Below, one piece after another: positions 49,910-58,572 of a stretch of DNA of 64,000 bases. The notes below the pieces were generated by a model. It was given only the letters and a program-made list of their open reading frames with translations, was not told the origin of the DNA and did not search any database. Source of the stretch: Halorientalis sp. IM1011 (GTDB lineage Archaea > Halobacteriota > Halobacteria > Halobacteriales > Haloarculaceae); NCBI RefSeq assembly GCF_001989615.1, contig NZ_CP019067.1, positions 682,001 through 746,000 of the forward strand, read 5' to 3'. A program made the position numbers and the translations under genes. The stretch's first letter is position 1. Every line of letters starts with the position of its first letter.

Positions 49910-50974
49910 GTGTCGAGCGAACCCGAGTTCGTCTTCGAGTTACGGGTCTGCCAGTGGGCCGAGCGCTTCTGGCCCCCCGGCGGCGAGCGTCGCGACGACA
50001 CCGCCGTCCTCGTCGCGCGCCAGCTCGGGACGAAGTACCGCCGCTGGGACACCATCGTCGTCGAGGCCGATCGGTCGGCGCTCCGAGAACGGGCCGCGTT
50101 CGGGGCCGAAGAACTGAACTCCGACCTGCTTGGCGTCGTCCGGCACGCTCCCGCCGAGTGGGCCTGGTACCGCGACACCCTCCCCGAGCCGAGCTACCCC
50201 TGGCGGTACGTCCGCGAGGCGGTCCACGAAGCTGGCGACCGCGACCTGATCGAGACGCGACGGGGCGCGAACGGCCGGATCGAGTTGCGACGCCACCAGC
50301 CCTACCCCGAGTGGGTCGACCGGATCGTCGCCATCGAGAACAAGCCCGACCTCGACCGCGCGGCGGCGCGGAATCTGGCCCCCCAGCTCGAACGCGACGT
50401 GGCGCTGGGGCTGGCCGACGAGGTGTGGGTGGCCACGGCCCGCGAGGGTGGCACCGTCGAACCGGCACTGCTGGAGGACCTGCCCGTCGAGGCCGGCATC
50501 CTGACGGTCGATCCCACGGCCAACGCCACGGCGGGCGAGGCGGCGGTCGACGTGGCCTGGCACCCCCGGACGCTCGCGCCAGCGGACCCGGGGACCCGAA
50601 TCACCGAGCGCCCGACGGGGAGCGGTCGGGACGCCTCGGCCGCTCGCTTCGAGTACGCCGACCCCGAGTGGAAGGCCGGCAAGCGCCGCGAGATCGCCGA
50701 GCGAGCCTACGGACGGGGCTGGCGGGCCTACGCGGACACGATGCGCCCGGACTGCCGACACTTCCGGCTCCGCACCGAGACGGGCGATGCGCTCCCGTGG
50801 TGTGCGGCGAAGGGGTGTCACCCGACCGCCGGCGAGTGTTCGGGGTCCTGCCCTGACTTCGCCCCGGAACCGCCGAGCTGGCGACAGCGGGACTGGCCCA
50901 TCGACGGCGGGCCCGGGAAGGCGATCAAGCGATTGCTCGACGCCCAGCGACGACGGCGACGGCCGGGACTGTAA
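49910..50974 (+). CDS. Haloarchaeal protein, DUF5787-like
   Basis: A 354-residue acidic protein that starts VSSEPEFVFELRVCQWAERFWPPGGERRDDTAVLVARQLGTKYRRWDTIVVEAD. It contains a YPEWVDRIVAIENKPDLDRAAARNLAPQLERDVALGLADEVWVAT segment, whose Glu-Xaa-Lys (ENK) and spacing are reminiscent of the PD-(D/E)XK nuclease fold. Two Cys clusters near the C-terminus (WCAAKGCHPTAGECSGSCPDF) could hold zinc or iron. I recall this as the DUF5787 family. The GTG at 49910 is preferred over an upstream TTG because the homology seems to start there. The nuclease idea is inference. Confidence 0.7.
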   Translation: MSSEPEFVFELRVCQWAERFWPPGGERRDDTAVLVARQLGTKYRRWDTIVVEADRSALRERAAFGAEELNSDLLGVVRHAPAEWAWYRDTLPEPSYPWRYVREAVHEAGDRDLIETRRGANGRIELRRHQPYPEWVDRIVAIENKPDLDRAAARNLAPQLERDVALGLADEVWVATAREGGTVEPALLEDLPVEAGILTVDPTANATAGEAAVDVAWHPRTLAPADPGTRITERPTGSGRDASAARFEYADPEWKAGKRREIAERAYGRGWRAYADTMRPDCRHFRLRTETGDALPWCAAKGCHPTAGECSGSCPDFAPEPPSWRQRDWPIDGGPGKAIKRLLDAQRRRRRPGL

Positions 50975-51082
50975 CGGAGTCGAACACGACAGCGAACCGT
51001 CGCGTGCGGGACTTTATCACACTGGGCGGCGTACTCGTCGCATCTCGCTCGTCGGCGCGGGTCGGCGTGTCGGGAGGTGACC

Positions 51083-51208
51083 ATGAAAATCGAATGCGAG
51101 AACTGTGGCCGGAAGGTGACGGTCGGCAGAGAGGGACAGGAGTCACGCGCGCCGATGCGATACTGTCGGCGATGCGGGGACGAACTCCCACAGCACGACG
51201 ACCTATGA
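51083..51208 (+). CDS. 41-residue zinc-ribbon protein
   Basis: A short gene that reads MKIECENCGRKVTVGREGQ and then ends with YCRRCGDELPQHDDL. It has Cys5/Cys8 and Cys28/Cys31, two CxxC knuckles of a zinc ribbon. A strong Shine-Dalgarno site, GGAGGTGA at 51073-51080, precedes the ATG, which decides this start. Its stop codon (51206-51208) lies at the very edge of the tnpB element, so the original 3' end of the gene may have been changed by the insertion. Zinc ribbons of this size bind nucleic acids or mediate protein contacts; function unknown. Confidence 0.65.
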   Translation: MKIECENCGRKVTVGREGQESRAPMRYCRRCGDELPQHDDL

Positions 51209-51214
51209 CATCCT

Positions 51215-51234
51215 CCGCGCCGTAAACGGCGCGG
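51215..51234 (-). ncRNA. Right-end hairpin of the tnpB guide RNA
   Basis: TnpB proteins use an omega RNA that overlaps the 3' end of tnpB and ends in a hairpin at the right end of the element; the guide follows just outside it. The perfect 8-bp stem with a TTTA loop here fits that end, and the guide would be read from the neighbouring DNA, about 51208 downward on the minus strand, within the zinc-ribbon gene. The full RNA would start inside tnpB; its 5' end cannot be set from sequence. Confidence 0.5.
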
Positions 51235-51260
51235 TTTCCTCCGTGGGAGTCTCAGCCGGT

Positions 51261-52598
51261 CTACGACTCCCCGGAGGCAACATTCCCGTTGTAGTGGACG
51301 GTACTCGGGTCTGTGCGCTGTTCTTTGGGACGGTGAGAGCGTGGTAACTCCGACCAGTTGTGGTCGTCCCACTCGAACCGCACGGGCCGTGCCATCGGCC
51401 TGACTGTCTTCTCTGAATGCCGCTTCAGGAACGTTTCTGACGCTGTGAGGTCGGCGTGCCCTTCGAACCCACACGGACAGGTAAGCGTGTCCTGATGCCG
51501 TGTCGTTCGGTCTATGCCGCCACACTGCGGGCACTCTTGGCTCGTCCACGCCTCTGACCGGACCTCGACGGAGATACCGTATTCCTCGGCGGTACACGCC
51601 AGTCGTTCGGTGAATTGCTTGAACGCCCAGAAGTTGTGGGTCTTGGCGTTGGTTTCGACCGACCAGTGTGTATCCAGCACGTCGGTCAGACCACCGATAT
51701 ACACGGTATCGACACCTTCGGTGTACAGTCGGTCCAGCAGGTCACGACACAGTGCTTTTTGTGCGTGGTCGCGGCGGCGTGTCCGCTTGCGGTACAACTG
51801 CCGGATACGATTACTACTGTATCGGCCGTCTTCGAGTTTCGACTGTAACCGGGCGATTTCTCGCGTTGTCTTGTGGAATCGCTGGAACAACTCGCGGCCC
51901 CCGTACAGATATTGCTCGCCGGTCGTGGTGGTACAGGCGACGAGATTGTTTGCACCAATGTCCAGAGCGGCCGTCTCTGAGGCCAGTGGAGTGTCCCGTG
52001 CATCAGTAATAGTCACGGGTTGCGAAGCTCGGAAGGTGCTGTCAGTCTCGTCGTACCATAATTCCAACCGGCTCTGGTCTTCGTAGTCAGGCCAGTTCGG
52101 GTCGCCAACGACTTCCAGCCGGAGACGGCTTTTCGGGCTGTTGTGCCTGTCTCGGAGTTGTTCTCCGACGACTATCTCAAGTCGGGACCGTTCACCCCAT
52201 TCGACAGTGTACGCATCTTTGCGAATGACGCCTTTGAGAACACGTCCGTCGTCTTCGTTCCCACGGAATCCCGGTGGTTCGGGGTGTTCCGTGACCGACG
52301 TGTTTGACTCGTCGTGATACTGGTCTTTGAGCGTGAAAAACGACCCCCACGCTTCGGTGTTTTTCCCAATTACTTGTTGGGCGGTGGACGCACCGAGAAC
52401 GCCTTTGTACTTACCTTCGAGTCGGCCTGTATCGGCGTCCCACACGTCACCCTTGAAGCCGTCTTCGTCGTTGTACCGCATGAGGCGCTGGTAATTGACT
52501 TCGTTCCAGAGAGCGGCGGAAGCGTCCAACAGGTCCCGTAGCACTTGCTCCTCTTCGTTGGAGAGCGGTCGCACGGCAAACGTGTTGGTACGCTTCAT
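51261..52598 (-). CDS. tnpB: TnpB RNA-guided nuclease of an IS605-family element
   Basis: A 445-residue TnpB of the haloarchaeal type, [20 protein letters not shown] at the start, an HTH-like N-terminus, the RuvC-I Asp213 (ALDIGANN) and the RuvC-III Asp383 ([12 protein letters not shown]). The zinc ribbon is CPQC (356-359) with CPC (374-376). At the RuvC-II position, where a Glu is expected, it has Gly302-Gly303 ([10 protein letters not shown]). Glu349, just before the zinc ribbon, could be an alternative acid. TnpB cuts DNA guided by the omega RNA from its own 3' region. The ATG at 52598 is chosen; earlier in-frame starts exist at 52643 and 52685. Confidence 0.88.
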   Translation of the reverse strand: MKRTNTFAVRPLSNEEEQVLRDLLDASAALWNEVNYQRLMRYNDEDGFKGDVWDADTGRLEGKYKGVLGASTAQQVIGKNTEAWGSFFTLKDQYHDESNTSVTEHPEPPGFRGNEDDGRVLKGVIRKDAYTVEWGERSRLEIVVGEQLRDRHNSPKSRLRLEVVGDPNWPDYEDQSRLELWYDETDSTFRASQPVTITDARDTPLASETAALDIGANNLVACTTTTGEQYLYGGRELFQRFHKTTREIARLQSKLEDGRYSSNRIRQLYRKRTRRRDHAQKALCRDLLDRLYTEGVDTVYIGGLTDVLDTHWSVETNAKTHNFWAFKQFTERLACTAEEYGISVEVRSEAWTSQECPQCGGIDRTTRHQDTLTCPCGFEGHADLTASETFLKRHSEKTVRPMARPVRFEWDDHNWSELPRSHRPKEQRTDPSTVHYNGNVASGES

Positions 52599-52930
52599 CA
52601 GCCAATCCTTTATACGTCTGTTCCGGGTTTGAATGTAAGCCATCCGCAGTGGAAGTGAAACTCGTCCGTCTTGTTGGAGACTCATGGCCAGCGATCTCTC
52701 GGCAGAATCTCACTAGAGCTTACGCGCTTCACGCCCGTCCTCGAAAATCGAAGATTTTCGGGTGCAGCAAGACCTCCGGTCTTGCCATGCCCCTGTTCGG
52801 TCTTCGGGTCCGACCGCATGTCGGAACACTCGTCCCTCACTGGAAGGGCGGGACTCTCGCGCTGTTACAGGTAGCGGAGGAGCCCGGACGCAGGCGACGT
52901 GGCGGAGCCGCGCGCGGACCGTGTGGTCCG
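52599..52930. other. Left flank of the tnpB element, 332 bases
   Basis: This region holds the upstream part of tnpB and the left end of the element with its two hairpins (52742-52760 and 52767-52785). No clear promoter for tnpB stands out apart from CCTTTATACG at 52607-52616. From about 52800 to the stop of the next gene at 52931 the sequence is GC-rich and without signals. No tnpA remnant could be identified. Confidence 0.45.
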
Positions 52931-53407
52931 TCAGTCGAGTTCTTCGACGGTGAACTCTTCGCGAGCCATCGCCAGCCGGAAGGTGGGGACGGTCCGCCGG
53001 ATCCGCTCGGCGATACCCTTATCGGAGAGACTCCGGAGCGCGGACCGAACGTCGTCGATCTCGGGGTCGCGGCCGGTATCCCTGAGATCGTGCAGGACGG
53101 ACACGACGCTCTGTGAGCGCTCCTCGGGGCCGGCCAGCACCTCGATCACGGCCGCCTGGAGGGGCGGGACGCGGAGGACCCGCTCGCCCTCGGGGTCGTC
53201 GACACCGACGAGCGCGGCGGCGTCCTCGGTGGCGCAGATGAGGCTGTTCTCGTCGCGGTAGTAGTACTCTTTCAGTTCGTCTTCGAGGTACCCGTGGACC
53301 TCGCTGCCGCTGTCCAGGTCCCACCGATCCTGGAGTTCGGCGTTTTTCGTCGGCTGGAGCGCGACGACGTCCGCGAGTCGCTCGCGGGCCTCCTCCGAAA
53401 GCGTCAT
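52931..53407 (-). CDS. Haloarchaeal protein, DUF5797-like
   Basis: A 158-residue acidic protein: MTLSEEARERLADVVALQPTKNAELQDRWDLDSGSEVHGYLEDELKEYYYRDENSLICATEDA. The first part has the look of a winged helix-turn-helix, and the second half (LRVPPLQAAVIEVLAGPEERSQSVVSVLHDLRDTG, DVRSALRSLSDKGIAERIRRTVPTFRLA) reads like a second winged helix, so DNA binding is a fair guess. I recall it as DUF5797. It is divergent from the enoyl-CoA hydratase gene. Confidence 0.72.
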   Translation of the reverse strand: MTLSEEARERLADVVALQPTKNAELQDRWDLDSGSEVHGYLEDELKEYYYRDENSLICATEDAAALVGVDDPEGERVLRVPPLQAAVIEVLAGPEERSQSVVSVLHDLRDTGRDPEIDDVRSALRSLSDKGIAERIRRTVPTFRLAMAREEFTVEELD

Positions 53408-53496
53408 CGACCGTCGCTACACCGAGGACGTATTTTGATGTTCTGCATCGGCCCCGCCAGGCCAGCGCTTATCTTCCCGGTGGCCGGAGAGGGTGC

Positions 53497-54270
53497 ATGG
53501 ACTGGGACACAGTCACGCTGGACCACGAGGACGGCATCACCACCCTCACCGTCGACCGCCCCGACCGCCTGAACGCGCTCAACGTCGAGACCCTCGACGC
53601 GCTGGACGAGGCGCTCGACGAGGCCGAGGACCTGGACACGCGCGTCCTGATCGTCACCGGCGCGGGCGACGACGCCTTCGTCGCCGGCGCGGACATCGCC
53701 TACATGAAGGACATGGGCGTCGAGGCGGCCAAGGCCTACGCCGAGCAGGGCCACCACGTCATCGACCGCGTCGAGACCTTCCCCGCGCCGGTCATCGCGG
53801 CCGTCAACGGCTACGCCTTCGGCGGCGGCTGTGAACTCGCTCTCGCCGCGGACCTGCGCGTCGCCAGCGAACGCGCAGTGATCGGCCAGACCGAGATCGA
53901 CCTCGGCATCGTCCCCGGCTGGGGCGGCACACAGCGGCTCGCCCGCCTCGTCGACGACGAGACAGCCCGGCGGATGGTCTTCTTCGGCGACCGCGTCGAC
54001 GCCGAGGACGCCGACCGCCTCGGCCTCGTCGGGGACGTGGTCGCCCACGACCAGCTCGAGGAGTTCGTCCGCGACATGGCCGAGGATCTCGCCGAGAAAC
54101 CCGCCTTCGCGCTCCAGTCGGCCAAGGAGGCGCTCAACCAGGTCCACCGGATGCACTTGGACGCCGGCCTCCAGTACGAACAGCGCGTCTGGAGCGGCCT
54201 GTTCGGACACCCCGACCAGCGCGAGGGCATGGAGGCCTTCGTCGAGGACCGCGACCCGGACTTCGAGTAA
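53497..54270 (+). CDS. Enoyl-CoA hydratase/isomerase family protein
   Basis: A 257-residue crotonase-fold protein: VDRPDRLNALNVETLDALDEAL, the oxyanion-hole segments AGADIAYMK and NGYAFGGGCELALAADLRVA, then QTEIDLGIVPGWGGTQRLARLVD. Both Glu residues used by hydratases are present (in GCELAL and QTEIDLG). It hydrates trans-2-enoyl-CoA in beta-oxidation or a related pathway. The C-terminus is normal. An ATG at 53497 starts the family sequence. Confidence 0.93.
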   Translation: MDWDTVTLDHEDGITTLTVDRPDRLNALNVETLDALDEALDEAEDLDTRVLIVTGAGDDAFVAGADIAYMKDMGVEAAKAYAEQGHHVIDRVETFPAPVIAAVNGYAFGGGCELALAADLRVASERAVIGQTEIDLGIVPGWGGTQRLARLVDDETARRMVFFGDRVDAEDADRLGLVGDVVAHDQLEEFVRDMAEDLAEKPAFALQSAKEALNQVHRMHLDAGLQYEQRVWSGLFGHPDQREGMEAFVEDRDPDFE

Positions 54271-54376
54271 TGGACGACCCCCGGATCCGACCCAGCGGGC
54301 CCGGGCCAGCCCGGAACCACTTCCCGGGTCGACGCACCCGGCAAAGCTAACTGATAGGGATTCTAGATTTCGGTCG

Positions 54377-54751
54377 ATGACCGACGAGCAGTATCAGAAA
54401 CTCCTCCAACTGGTCCGCGGCCGGGCAGGTGACGCGGTCCGTGCAGTCCTGCAGTACGACGCCCACGACTGGACGATGCTGTACATCCGGGACGACGTGG
54501 CGACCGAGGGTCTCCGTGACGCGCTCGACGATCTCGTCGATCGGGTTCGGGACCGTGACCCGGTCGTCACGCGGGAATCCTACGGCGGAATCGGCGAGAC
54601 GCAGGCGACCGTGGAACTGCACGCGGCGGCGGCGCTAGTCCACCTCAGAGAGAGTGACACGGCCGGCGTGGTCGTCTCGCTGGACCGCGACATCGCACAG
54701 GGACTCGGCCAGTTCGTCAACCGCTGTAACGTCGTTCTACACGAGGAGTGA
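54377..54751 (+). CDS. Haloarchaeal protein, DUF7522-like
   Basis: A 124-residue protein: MTDEQYQKLLQLVRGRAGDAVRAVLQYDAHDWTMLYIRDDVATEGL, RDPVVTRESYGGIGETQATVELHAAAALVHL, and an end LDRDIAQGLGQFVNRCNVVL. It is like a family of small haloarchaeal proteins that often occur near signalling genes (DUF7522, from memory). No catalytic motif is visible. A beta-rich centre is framed by two helices. It lies alone between the hydratase and the convergent Mut7-C gene. Confidence 0.68.
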   Translation: MTDEQYQKLLQLVRGRAGDAVRAVLQYDAHDWTMLYIRDDVATEGLRDALDDLVDRVRDRDPVVTRESYGGIGETQATVELHAAAALVHLRESDTAGVVVSLDRDIAQGLGQFVNRCNVVLHEE

Positions 54752-54803
54752 AGCGAGGCGAGCGGGTCGTTGACGACCCATCGCCAGTGCGTCACCACGG
54801 CCC

Positions 54804-55283
54804 TCACAGTTCTGCCAGCGTCGCGGCCACGTCCGCCCAGTGACTCCCTTTCCAGAAATACTGCCCGCAGTCACGACAGCGCCAGACGTTCGTCCCAGCC
54901 GGAGCTGGCGCGTACTCCGGCGTCGACTCGTCCCCGTCGACCGCTTCGACCACACCGTTGCAGTGGCTACACCGCATCGGCCGATCGGGCAGTTCGAGGC
55001 GGAAGCCGGCCTCGCGGAGTTCCCGCAACTGCTCGGTGGGCTCGCGGGCCGAAAGCAGGACGGAATCGTCGGTCCGGGCGGCCAGCCCGCGGTCGCGGGT
55101 CAGAAGGGTACGTCCTTCCGCGCGGGCCAGCGCGAGGATCGGATCGTCGTGCTCCAGCCCCCGATCCATCGCGTAGGCGGCGTCGTACCCACACATCCGC
55201 AGGTACGTGGCGAGTTTCCCGAGCATCACGTCCAGCAGGAGGCCGTCGCGGGGGCGCTCCCGGTCGGGTGAGTGAGTCGTCAC
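54804..55283 (-). CDS. Mut7-C RNAse domain protein with zinc ribbon
   Basis: A 159-residue protein: a PIN-like Mut7-C domain (LLLDVMLGKLATYLRMCGYDAAYAMD, DDPILALARAEGRTLLTRDRGLAAR) with Asp residues suited to bind Mg2+, then a C-terminal zinc ribbon (CSHC and CRDC). The fold is that of small RNases, so RNA cleavage is expected. The GTG start at 55283 overlaps the polX stop (bases 55280-55283, GTGA), so the two are translated together. Confidence 0.83.
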   Translation of the reverse strand: MTTHSPDRERPRDGLLLDVMLGKLATYLRMCGYDAAYAMDRGLEHDDPILALARAEGRTLLTRDRGLAARTDDSVLLSAREPTEQLRELREAGFRLELPDRPMRCSHCNGVVEAVDGDESTPEYAPAPAGTNVWRCRDCGQYFWKGSHWADVAATLAEL

Positions 55284-57022
55284 AGCCCCAGGAACTCGCC
55301 CAGACCGTCGGCGCCTCGGGTGTTCAACACGTCGTCGGCCTCTGCCCAGCCCCGGCGGGCGGTGTGGACGCCGTAGCGGACGTAGGAAAGCGTCCCGGGC
55401 TGATGGGCGTCGGTGTCGATGGCGACGGTCGCGCCGGACTCGATGGCCGGCTTGACGAGACTCCCGTCGATGTCCAGCCGCCGCGGGTCGCTGTTGATCT
55501 CCAGTGCGACGCCCGCGTCCGCAGCCGCCTCGGCGAGTCGCTCGATGTCCACGTCCAGCCCCCCGCGCTGGTTGAGCATCCGGCCGGTCGGGTGGCCGAG
55601 TACGTTCACTTCGGGGTGTTCGACGGCGCTCACGAGCCGGTCGGTTCCGTCGCCGTCGAGACCGGCGTGGGGCGAGGCGACTACCAGATCCAGCGCTTCG
55701 AGCACGTCGTCGGCCACCGAAATCGACCCGTCGGCCCCGATGTTGGCCTCGACGCCCGCGAACAGGTCGACTTCCACCTCGTCGTCGACGGCCCGGATCT
55801 CGTCGATCTGCTCGCGTAGTTCGTCGTCTTCCAGGCCGACACCGCCGACCATCCCCGGACCGGTGGCGTGGTCGGTGATGGCGAGGTAGTCGTGGCCGAA
55901 CGCGGCCGCGGCCTCGGCCATCTCCCGGATCGTGTTGCCCCCGTCTGACCACGCCGTGTGGATGTGGAGGTCGCCGCGAACGTCGTCTTCGGACAGGAGA
56001 TCCGGCAACTCGCCGTCGGCGGCAGCCGCGATCTCACCGCGGTCTTCCCTGAGTTCCGGCGGAATCCACGGGAGGTCGAGCGCGTCGTACATCTCTTCCT
56101 CCGTCTCGCCGCCGACGCGGTCGCCGGCCCGCTGGTCGGCATCGGGATCGTCGACCTCCGAGACGTCGAAGATACCGTACTCGTTCATCTTCAGGTCGCG
56201 GTCGATGGCGCGGTTGCGCAGGCGGACGTTGTGGTCCTTGCTGCCGGTGAAGTACTGGAGGGCCGAGCCGAACTCCCCGGCGTCGACCACCCGAAGGTCG
56301 ACCCGGAAGTCGTCGATCCGGAGGCTGGCCTTGCTCTCGCCGGCCTCGATCACGGTCTCGGCGGCGTCCCAGTCCGTGAACGCGGAGATCACCGCATCGG
56401 CGTCGTCGCTGCCGACGAGCACGTCCACGTCGCCGATGGTCGGCCGCCAGCGCCGGATCGAGCCCGCGAGTTCGACCGACTCGACCGCATCCACACCGGA
56501 CAGAAAGTCCCGCACGCGGTCGCCGTAGGGTCGGGCCTCCCCGAGCAGTTCCCGCTCGTGGGCCTCGCGAGCGAACGCGACGCCGTCGAGGATGTTCAGT
56601 TCGGTCTTCTCGCCGAATCCCGAGATCTCCTGTATCTCGCCGTTCTCGGCCGCGTCTTCCAGTTCGTCCAGTGTGGTGATCCCCAGCGCGTCGTAGAGCG
56701 TGCCCACGGTCTTGGGGCCGACGCCCTCGACGCTCGTGAGTGCGGCCATGTCGACGGGGAGGTCGTTCCGGAGTTCGTCGAGTTCCTCGATCCCGCCCGT
56801 CTCGACGTACTCGACGACCTTCGAGGCGATGGCGTCGCCGACGCCCTCGATCTCCTTGACGCCGTCCTCGCCGTCGGCCGCGAGGTGTTCGATCGCGGCG
56901 GGGTGGCCCCGGATGTTCTCGGCCGCGCGGCGGTACGCGCGGGGTTTGTACTCGACGTCCTTGGCTTCGAGCAGGTCGGCGAACTCCTCCAGAAGGCTGG
57001 CGACCTCCGCGTTGCGGCTCAT
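55280..57022 (-). CDS. polX: DNA polymerase X with PHP domain
   Basis: A 580-residue family X polymerase, close to bacterial PolX. Order: helix-hairpin-helix units (about 45-130, VGDAIASKVVEYV, VEGVGPKTVGTLYDALG), the nucleotidyltransferase site with SIRRWRPTIGDVDVLV (two catalytic Asp) and RVDLRVV, then the C-terminal PHP domain DLHIHTAWSDGGNTIREM, YLAITDHATG, GVEANIGADG, which in known PolX holds a Mn/Zn-dependent 3'-5' exonuclease. It fills short gaps in base excision repair. It overlaps the Mut7-C gene downstream by four bases. Confidence 0.95.
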   Translation of the reverse strand: MSRNAEVASLLEEFADLLEAKDVEYKPRAYRRAAENIRGHPAAIEHLAADGEDGVKEIEGVGDAIASKVVEYVETGGIEELDELRNDLPVDMAALTSVEGVGPKTVGTLYDALGITTLDELEDAAENGEIQEISGFGEKTELNILDGVAFAREAHERELLGEARPYGDRVRDFLSGVDAVESVELAGSIRRWRPTIGDVDVLVGSDDADAVISAFTDWDAAETVIEAGESKASLRIDDFRVDLRVVDAGEFGSALQYFTGSKDHNVRLRNRAIDRDLKMNEYGIFDVSEVDDPDADQRAGDRVGGETEEEMYDALDLPWIPPELREDRGEIAAAADGELPDLLSEDDVRGDLHIHTAWSDGGNTIREMAEAAAAFGHDYLAITDHATGPGMVGGVGLEDDELREQIDEIRAVDDEVEVDLFAGVEANIGADGSISVADDVLEALDLVVASPHAGLDGDGTDRLVSAVEHPEVNVLGHPTGRMLNQRGGLDVDIERLAEAAADAGVALEINSDPRRLDIDGSLVKPAIESGATVAIDTDAHQPGTLSYVRYGVHTARRGWAEADDVLNTRGADGLGEFLGL

Positions 57023-57059
57023 TGCCGGACCCTTGGGCGGCCCGGGGTATCAAAGTGTT

Positions 57060-57509
57060 TCAGCGACCGCGACCGACGCCGACGCCGCTGTCGTCGTCCT
57101 CGTGGCCCAGCGCCTTCTTGAGGAACTTCGTCCAGCGCTTCTTGTCCTGGGTGGCCTGCAGTTCGGCCTCCCGTTCGAGGTTCGTCGGGCCGAGGTTCTC
57201 CAGCGCGTTCAGCGCGCGGTCGATGCCGATGATCGCCCGGGCGAGGTCCTCGCCCTCCTCGTAGGTGACATCGCCCTCTTCGATCAGTTCCTTGCGCTGG
57301 AGGCGTTCCCGCCGGAGGTTCTTCTTCGCCTGTTCGACCCGCTCGCGCTCGCCCTCCGGGACGGTGTCGCGGCGCTTGATCTCGAAGACGAAGGTCCGGA
57401 GGTCGATGGACTCCCCCTGCACCTCGATCTCGTCGGGGATGTCCGCCCCGACGGTCGCGCCCTCCCGCTGGATCCGTTCGAGGAGCTGTTTGCGCTGGAA
57501 CTCCTGCAC
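57060..57509 (-). CDS. Haloarchaeal protein, DUF5788-like
   Basis: A 149-residue charged protein: VQEFQRKQLLERIQREGATVGADIPDEIEVQGESIDLRTFVFEIKRRDTVPEGERERVEQAKKNLRRERLQRKELIEEGDVTYEEGEDLARAIIGIDRALNALENLG. Much of it is a coiled-coil-like helix pair. I recall it as DUF5788, present in most haloarchaea. The GTG at 57509 is supported by a TATA-like CGTTTTG around 57533-57541 at the right distance; an in-frame TTG at 57536 is the alternative. It lies 37 bases upstream of polX. Confidence 0.7.
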   Translation of the reverse strand: MQEFQRKQLLERIQREGATVGADIPDEIEVQGESIDLRTFVFEIKRRDTVPEGERERVEQAKKNLRRERLQRKELIEEGDVTYEEGEDLARAIIGIDRALNALENLGPTNLEREAELQATQDKKRWTKFLKKALGHEDDDSGVGVGRGR

Positions 57510-57624
57510 GCTCGCGTGTGGGGCCGCGACCGACAAAACGTTCTCGGACCCGCCCGGATCGGCCGCGTGCGGCCATCGGGGCGGTGGGGAAGACCTTTCC
57601 GGGGGCGTACCCTACCCCGGCACA

Positions 57625-58569
57625 ATGGCGAAGTGCGACGAGTGTGGGCGAGAGGAAAACATGCCGTATCAGTGTCGCCACTGCGGGGGGACGTACTGCG
57701 GCGACCACCGCCTCCCCGAGAACCACAGCTGTCCGGGGCTAGAGAACTGGGACGACCCCGGCGGCGTCTTCGACAGCGGCTTCGACGACACCGTCGACGG
57801 AAGCGGCGGCGGGGGCTGGGGGAGTTCGTCGGGCAGTAGCGGTGGCGTGCTGTCGAAGGTCGGGATCGACACCGGCCCCGGCGGGCTGATGGCCTACTTC
57901 CGGGGGAACATGACCTACCTCTTCCTGGGGATCATCTGGGTCGTGTTTCTACTCGAACACGTCGTCTTGCTTACGCTCGGCAGGGACGCCTTCAGGACGC
58001 TGTTCGTAATCTCACCGACACATCCCGAATACGTCTGGACCTGGGTCACGTCGATCTTCTCCCATCAGCCGTTGAGCTTCTTCCACATCGCTGGCAACAG
58101 CATCATCATCTACTTCTTCGGCCGGATCGTCGAGCAGTACGTCGGCTCCCGGGATTTCGCGTTACTCTTTCTCGGGAGCGGCATCCTCGCGGGTCTGGGC
58201 CAGATCGCCATCCAGGCCTATCAGGGGAACCCGGCCGGAGCGCTCGGGGCCAGCGGCGCGGCGCTGGCCATCATGGCGGTGTTGACGGTGCTGAACCCGA
58301 ACCTCAAGGTGTACCTCTACTTCCTGCTTCCCGTCCCGATCTGGGTGATCACCATCGGCTACGCCGCACTGAGCGCGCTGGGAATGGTCGGCGGCCTCGG
58401 CGGCGGGATCGCCCACGCCGCTCACGCGGTCGGCCTCGTGATCGGGTTCGTCTACGGTCAGCGGGTCAAAGACAAGATCAGCGCGCCCGGGCAGCTCCAG
58501 TTCGGCGGTGGCGGTGGCGGCATGCGCCGCGGACCGGGCGGTCCAGGCGGTCCCGGCGGCCGGTTCTGA
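57625..58569 (+). CDS. Rhomboid-family protease with AN1-type zinc finger
   Basis: A 314-residue protein. The first 40 residues form an AN1-type finger with Cys4, Cys7, Cys17, Cys20, Cys25, His28, His34 and Cys36. A Gly/Ser-rich linker leads to about six membrane spans of the rhomboid fold, with Ser210 (GASGAALA) and His267 (AHAAHAVGL) as the catalytic dyad. It cleaves proteins within or next to the membrane. Its fusion with an AN1 finger is common in haloarchaea. The C-terminus is Gly/Arg/Pro-rich. Four bases separate its stop from the endonuclease V start. Confidence 0.9.
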   Translation: MAKCDECGREENMPYQCRHCGGTYCGDHRLPENHSCPGLENWDDPGGVFDSGFDDTVDGSGGGGWGSSSGSSGGVLSKVGIDTGPGGLMAYFRGNMTYLFLGIIWVVFLLEHVVLLTLGRDAFRTLFVISPTHPEYVWTWVTSIFSHQPLSFFHIAGNSIIIYFFGRIVEQYVGSRDFALLFLGSGILAGLGQIAIQAYQGNPAGALGASGAALAIMAVLTVLNPNLKVYLYFLLPVPIWVITIGYAALSALGMVGGLGGGIAHAAHAVGLVIGFVYGQRVKDKISAPGQLQFGGGGGGMRRGPGGPGGPGGRF

Positions 58570-58572
58570 CCC

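Larger units (their letters stand above)
51206..52790 (-). mobile_element. IS605-family tnpB element (IS1341-like), no tnpA
   Basis: The element holds tnpB only. In its transcription direction the right end has an 8-bp perfect hairpin with a TTTA loop (51215-51234) followed by a short GGATGTCA tail, the usual right-end shape of this family in haloarchaea. On the left, two more perfect hairpins lie at 52742-52760 (8-bp stem, GAA loop) and 52767-52785 (8-bp stem, TCC loop), so the left boundary is near 52800. No tnpA was found, so movement would need a transposase in trans. Ends are approximate. Confidence 0.7.
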
